Positions 11,060 to 14,054 of a stretch of 14,054 bases of DNA are shown here, in pieces. Made by a program: the position numbers and the translations under genes. Each line of letters begins with the position of its first letter. Position 1 is the stretch's first letter. This DNA comes from Planctomycetota bacterium (GTDB lineage Bacteria > Planctomycetota > Phycisphaerae > Sedimentisphaerales > Anaerohalosphaeraceae): assembly GCA_003644175.1 (NCBI GenBank), contig QNBS01000026.1, positions 1-14,054 of the forward strand, given 5' to 3'. The notes beneath the pieces were generated by a model that was not told where the DNA came from, did no database searches, and was given only the letters and a program-made list of their open reading frames with translations.

Positions 11060-14054
11060 CTATCTCGCCCGGGCTATCCGACCGGAACCGGCCTTGTCGA
11101 GCGCCTCCAGGAGCGCTCGCCGGACCGATACCTCCGGATAATCCGCCGCTAATGTGCGAAGCTGCGCTGAATGCTCGGGGCCGCACAGCAAGGCCAGCGA
11201 CCCTGCCGCGGCATGGCGCACGCTGAGTGCATTGTCGAAATCCTTGACCACATCGAACAATGTCGCAACGGCCTTTACGTCCCCGATTCGCCCAAGGGCG
11301 TCGGCTGCGGCCGCACGATAAAACGGCGTCATCGCCTTGTAAACGAATACATTCGGCTGGTCCTCAAGACCGAAACTTGCTTCGGTCGCATCATCTTTCA
11401 GACACGAAACCAGCATCTCGACGGAGCCGGCGTCCCGGAGTTTTCCCAGACATCGACCAAGATAGAAACACACCCACGAACGCTTTCGCGAAGGCGCCAT
11501 CGCCCGATATCGCTCAAACGCCCGGCGTATCGGCGCTGCATACCGTGCATCGGTGCAGACAACCGACACAAGCTCGGCCGCCCTTGATTCGGGATCATGC
11601 GGCTTGACCGATACCGCCGGCGGCGAGGCCGCTGCCGCCGCCTTCAAATCGTCGGCAGGCTCAAAATCCGTATCGCCTAACGCCGCAAGGCACGCTTCCA
11701 TTACCGAACCGCCAAGCCCGCTTCGATTGACAACGCGGGCGGTGAGATTTTCGTAGGCATCGGTCTCATAAAGAAGCCCCCTGTCGGTATCGATCGGAAC
11801 CGCCCGCAGCGCCGCTAACACTCCCGGCCGCCCCACCGTCGTTTCCATCGAGTCAAACGCCTCTAATATGCGATAGTGCAGCACCGACGAATGACAGCCC
11901 ATAAGCCATGTATGATCGCCGCTCCAGTGCGTATACTGCCAGAAGTCCAGCAGTTTCGGCAACGCCTCTGTCAGCACACCTTGTGCCGCAGGCGTCCCGA
12001 TCCGACCCAGCGCCTCAGCCGCCGCCGCGGCCAGATGCACGGGCTTCTGCTGCCAGCCCAACTCATGAAGATCAGCAGCCTTGCCCGGATCCTTGCGCAT
12101 ATTCTCCTTGAAAATCTCCGTCAAAACCCCCACCGCTTCTGCATCCTGCAGCGACCCCAACGCCCGCATCGCGGCTATCGCAATTCGCTGATTCTCGTTA
12201 TGATGTTCCTGGAGATACGCCCGAAGCGCAGCCTTGCCCGCCGCCCCGCCGATGTGCCCTAACGTCTCGGCAGCCGAATGCACCTGCGCGGCATCGGCAT
12301 TGCCGAGCCTGTCAATCAAACCCTTCTCGATAGTCTCCCAGTCATTATTAGCCAGATACGCACGCCAGCGTGCAGCGCCCTTTTGCGAACGCTCGGCGTC
12401 AAAGGCGTCAAAATCAATCGCCCCGCCGGTCAGATGCTCCAGCGCCACATGCCCCGCCTGCCGGACAAAGGGCTCGGCGTCTCCCAATGCATCCAGCAGC
12501 CCCCCTACCGCTCGCCGATCACCGCAGCCGGCCAGTGCAAGCGCCGCATTCATCCGAACCTGGCACGATGCTTCCTTCAAAGCACTCACTAAAGGCCCGG
12601 CCGCCCTTCTATCCCGCAGGATGGCTAACTGCCGCGCTGCGGCTATCTTTCGCCCTTTTTCGGCACTGTCTAAAAGACCGCAAAAACGCGCAACATCCGC
12701 ACCCCGACCGCCCCCCCAACGAGCATCCGTTTCATAAAGTGTAATCGCGCCGGCCTCCCGAAAGCGGTCAAACTGCAGATTCAATACGCCCCCGTTGCCC
12801 GCGTTGTTGGCGCGGTAGCGGTGCGGCGGCGCATCACCCATCAGACGCACGGGCCCAAAACGCGCTGCAATCGGATTGACCGCCTCGGCCGGCGCAGCCG
12901 TGCGGCGATTATGGCATCCCACACACGACAGCCTCTCGCCCGGCCGAACATACAGCCAACTCGTTTCGTTGATCACACTTCGCCCTTCGGCATCGACAAG
13001 CTGTATCGCAAGCGCGCGATCGGCAGGAACCTCCACATAAAACGAGCCGTCCGGCGCCAAAGGCGCCGTGCCCAACTCAATACCTTCGACACCGATATGA
13101 GCGAATCGGTGCTTGGCGCTCCGCAGCGTAAAGGGACGACCCTCCAGAATGCGAACCGCCTTGATACGCGACAGATCGGCATTGGTCTGCTTGGTCGCAA
13201 AAACGCTTTGACACAATAGAAAACCCGTCTTGTCCGGCCGCCTTGCGGCGCTTGGCATGATGTGGCTCGCAATCACGCTCGCCCGACGACGCGCCCCCAG
13301 GTAGGCAACCGAATGAATCTTCTCCTGCGAATATATCCGTGCGATCTTGCCCAACTCCAGATCAAGCACGCCGATCCAGTTGCGACCTGACGACGTACAC
13401 AGCAATCGGCCGTCCGGCAGCGGCGCAATATCGTAGGGAACATAGCTAATCTGCGCCTTTTCAAAACTCCGACCCCCCGAATCGAAAGACCCCGACAGCA
13501 CAACCCCATAGTTGGAAATCGCCGCCACCCGCCCGTCCGGCAGCGGGGCCGGACTGCCGAAACCGTTTCGCCGAAGCCATGACGAATTCCGCTCGGCCGC
13601 AAAAGCCGGATCGAACCCGATCGCCCCGCGATCGGCGCCTAAGATAACCATCCCGCCCGTACCGTCCGGGCGAACCTGCTGGATCCGCGTCTCCACCTTG
13701 GCCCGTTCGAAAAAATTGTCCGCCCGTATCATCACAACCGAACCGTCGGCGGCGACCCTGGGCTCCCGGTCGGCCACAATGTGATACGTCAACGGCTCGA
13801 TGCCCGTCCCGTCGGCGTTCATCGCAAAAAGCGACGAGGCAAGATTGCCGTGGTATTCGTCGCGACTGCCGATACGCGTGGAACTGAATACAATGCGCCC
13901 GTCGGCAAGCTCAGCCGGATCATAGTCATGGAACGGCCCGTCGGTAATCGCCCGGAGATTCGAGCCGTCGGCGTCTATTCGATAGATATGGAAGAATTTT
14001 CCGCCGTCCGGAACCATTGAAAAGTAGATCGTTTTGCCGTCATAAGACACTGTC
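11060..14054 (-). CDS. Large planctomycete-type protein: TolB-like propeller + c-heme (SCVGCH) + HEAT repeats, partial
   Basis: At least 998 codons lie in the window and the frame stays open to its right edge, so the N-terminus is missing; the GTG at 14050 encodes an internal valine of a propeller strand. Residues are counted from that codon. About 1-300 hold TolB/PD40-like repeats: SYDGKTIYFSM, YRIDADGSNLRAITDGP, FAMNADGTGIEPL, APLPDGRLLCTSS. Next comes a segment like the middle domain of hydrazine synthase alpha, ending in RPGERLSCVGCHNRR with C376-x2-C379-H380, a c-type heme site. From about 465 to the end are HEAT repeats (DRRAAGPLVSALKEA, ALALAGCGDRRAVGGLLDAL, AAEALGRIG, AADALGRIGDVKAVATL). 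Proteins of this kind are abundant in Planctomycetes and mostly uncharacterised; export is expected from the heme motif. The gene is GC-rich, unlike the WD40 gene 51 bases downstream. A role as an electron-transfer or scaffold protein is inference; hydrazine synthesis is not implied. Confidence 0.88.
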   Translation of the reverse strand, partial: TVSYDGKTIYFSMVPDGGKFFHIYRIDADGSNLRAITDGPFHDYDPAELADGRIVFSSTRIGSRDEYHGNLASSLFAMNADGTGIEPLTYHIVADREPRVAADGSVVMIRADNFFERAKVETRIQQVRPDGTGGMVILGADRGAIGFDPAFAAERNSSWLRRNGFGSPAPLPDGRVAAISNYGVVLSGSFDSGGRSFEKAQISYVPYDIAPLPDGRLLCTSSGRNWIGVLDLELGKIARIYSQEKIHSVAYLGARRRASVIASHIMPSAARRPDKTGFLLCQSVFATKQTNADLSRIKAVRILEGRPFTLRSAKHRFAHIGVEGIELGTAPLAPDGSFYVEVPADRALAIQLVDAEGRSVINETSWLYVRPGERLSCVGCHNRRTAAPAEAVNPIAARFGPVRLMGDAPPHRYRANNAGNGGVLNLQFDRFREAGAITLYETDARWGGGRGADVARFCGLLDSAEKGRKIAAARQLAILRDRRAAGPLVSALKEASCQVRMNAALALAGCGDRRAVGGLLDALGDAEPFVRQAGHVALEHLTGGAIDFDAFDAERSQKGAARWRAYLANNDWETIEKGLIDRLGNADAAQVHSAAETLGHIGGAAGKAALRAYLQEHHNENQRIAIAAMRALGSLQDAEAVGVLTEIFKENMRKDPGKAADLHELGWQQKPVHLAAAAAEALGRIGTPAAQGVLTEALPKLLDFWQYTHWSGDHTWLMGCHSSVLHYRILEAFDSMETTVGRPGVLAALRAVPIDTDRGLLYETDAYENLTARVVNRSGLGGSVMEACLAALGDTDFEPADDLKAAAAASPPAVSVKPHDPESRAAELVSVVCTDARYAAPIRRAFERYRAMAPSRKRSWVCFYLGRCLGKLRDAGSVEMLVSCLKDDATEASFGLEDQPNVFVYKAMTPFYRAAAADALGRIGDVKAVATLFDVVKDFDNALSVRHAAAGSLALLCGPEHSAQLRTLAADYPEVSVRRALLEALDKAGSGRIARAR

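Noticed and set aside
14048..14050. GTG as the true start of the HEAT-repeat gene
   Set aside because: The frame is open to the window edge and the codon lies inside a beta-propeller strand (TVSYDGKTIYFSM), so it is an internal valine of a truncated gene.
11060..14054. Hydrazine synthase (anammox) assignment
   Set aside because: Only the middle-domain/heme pattern is shared with HZS-alpha; no other hydrazine synthase subunits are present and HEAT repeats are not part of that enzyme.

Overview
The window looks like a piece of a planctomycete chromosome, probably from an anaerobic lineage such as the Phycisphaerae. This is an inference. It rests on the SCVGCH heme motif inside a beta-propeller/HEAT-repeat protein of the type common in that phylum, a secreted GH99-like glycosidase, a WD40/carbohydrate-binding secreted protein, and a set of anaerobe-type oxygen and NO defence proteins (rubrerythrin, thiol peroxidase, A-type flavoprotein with its rubredoxin partner).

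Region 1 (1-7832, all minus strand) is a stress-defence and signalling block. In the direction of transcription it starts with fprA (flavo-diiron NO/O2 reductase), then hrb (flavin reductase fused to rubredoxin, the expected electron donor), a TIGR02757/DUF2400 protein of unknown role, and an SO_0444-type Cu/Zn efflux permease. The last three are tightly coupled: an 8-nt overlap, then TAATG. Next, after a 113-nt gap, comes a two-component module: a membrane histidine kinase with a Tll0287-like sensor carrying a CxxCH heme motif, a NarL-type response regulator overlapping it by ATGA, and a second NarL-like receiver that has no DNA-binding domain. The block ends with rubrerythrin (rbr) and the start of tpx, which runs off the left edge.

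Region 2 (7833-8120) is a divergent intergenic region. It holds a strong plus-strand promoter, candidate promoters for fprA, a spaced inverted repeat that looks like an operator, and a short upstream ORF with a better ribosome-binding site than the gene it overlaps.

Region 3 (8121-14054) is surface and polysaccharide related: a secreted GH99-like hydrolase on plus, facing a secreted WD40 + CBM-like protein on minus. The latter lies downstream of a large partial protein combining a TolB-like propeller, a c-heme site and HEAT repeats. The hydrolase and WD40 genes are visibly more AT-rich than everything around them, which hints at a different origin.

The coherent reading is that a heme-based sensor kinase sits between two sets of O2/NO/peroxide-scavenging genes and may control them. 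The most unusual items are the receiver-only second regulator, the DUF2400 gene embedded in a NO-reductase operon, the long palindromic element between fprA and hrb, and the heme/propeller/HEAT protein. No RNA genes, CRISPR arrays or insertion sequences were seen.
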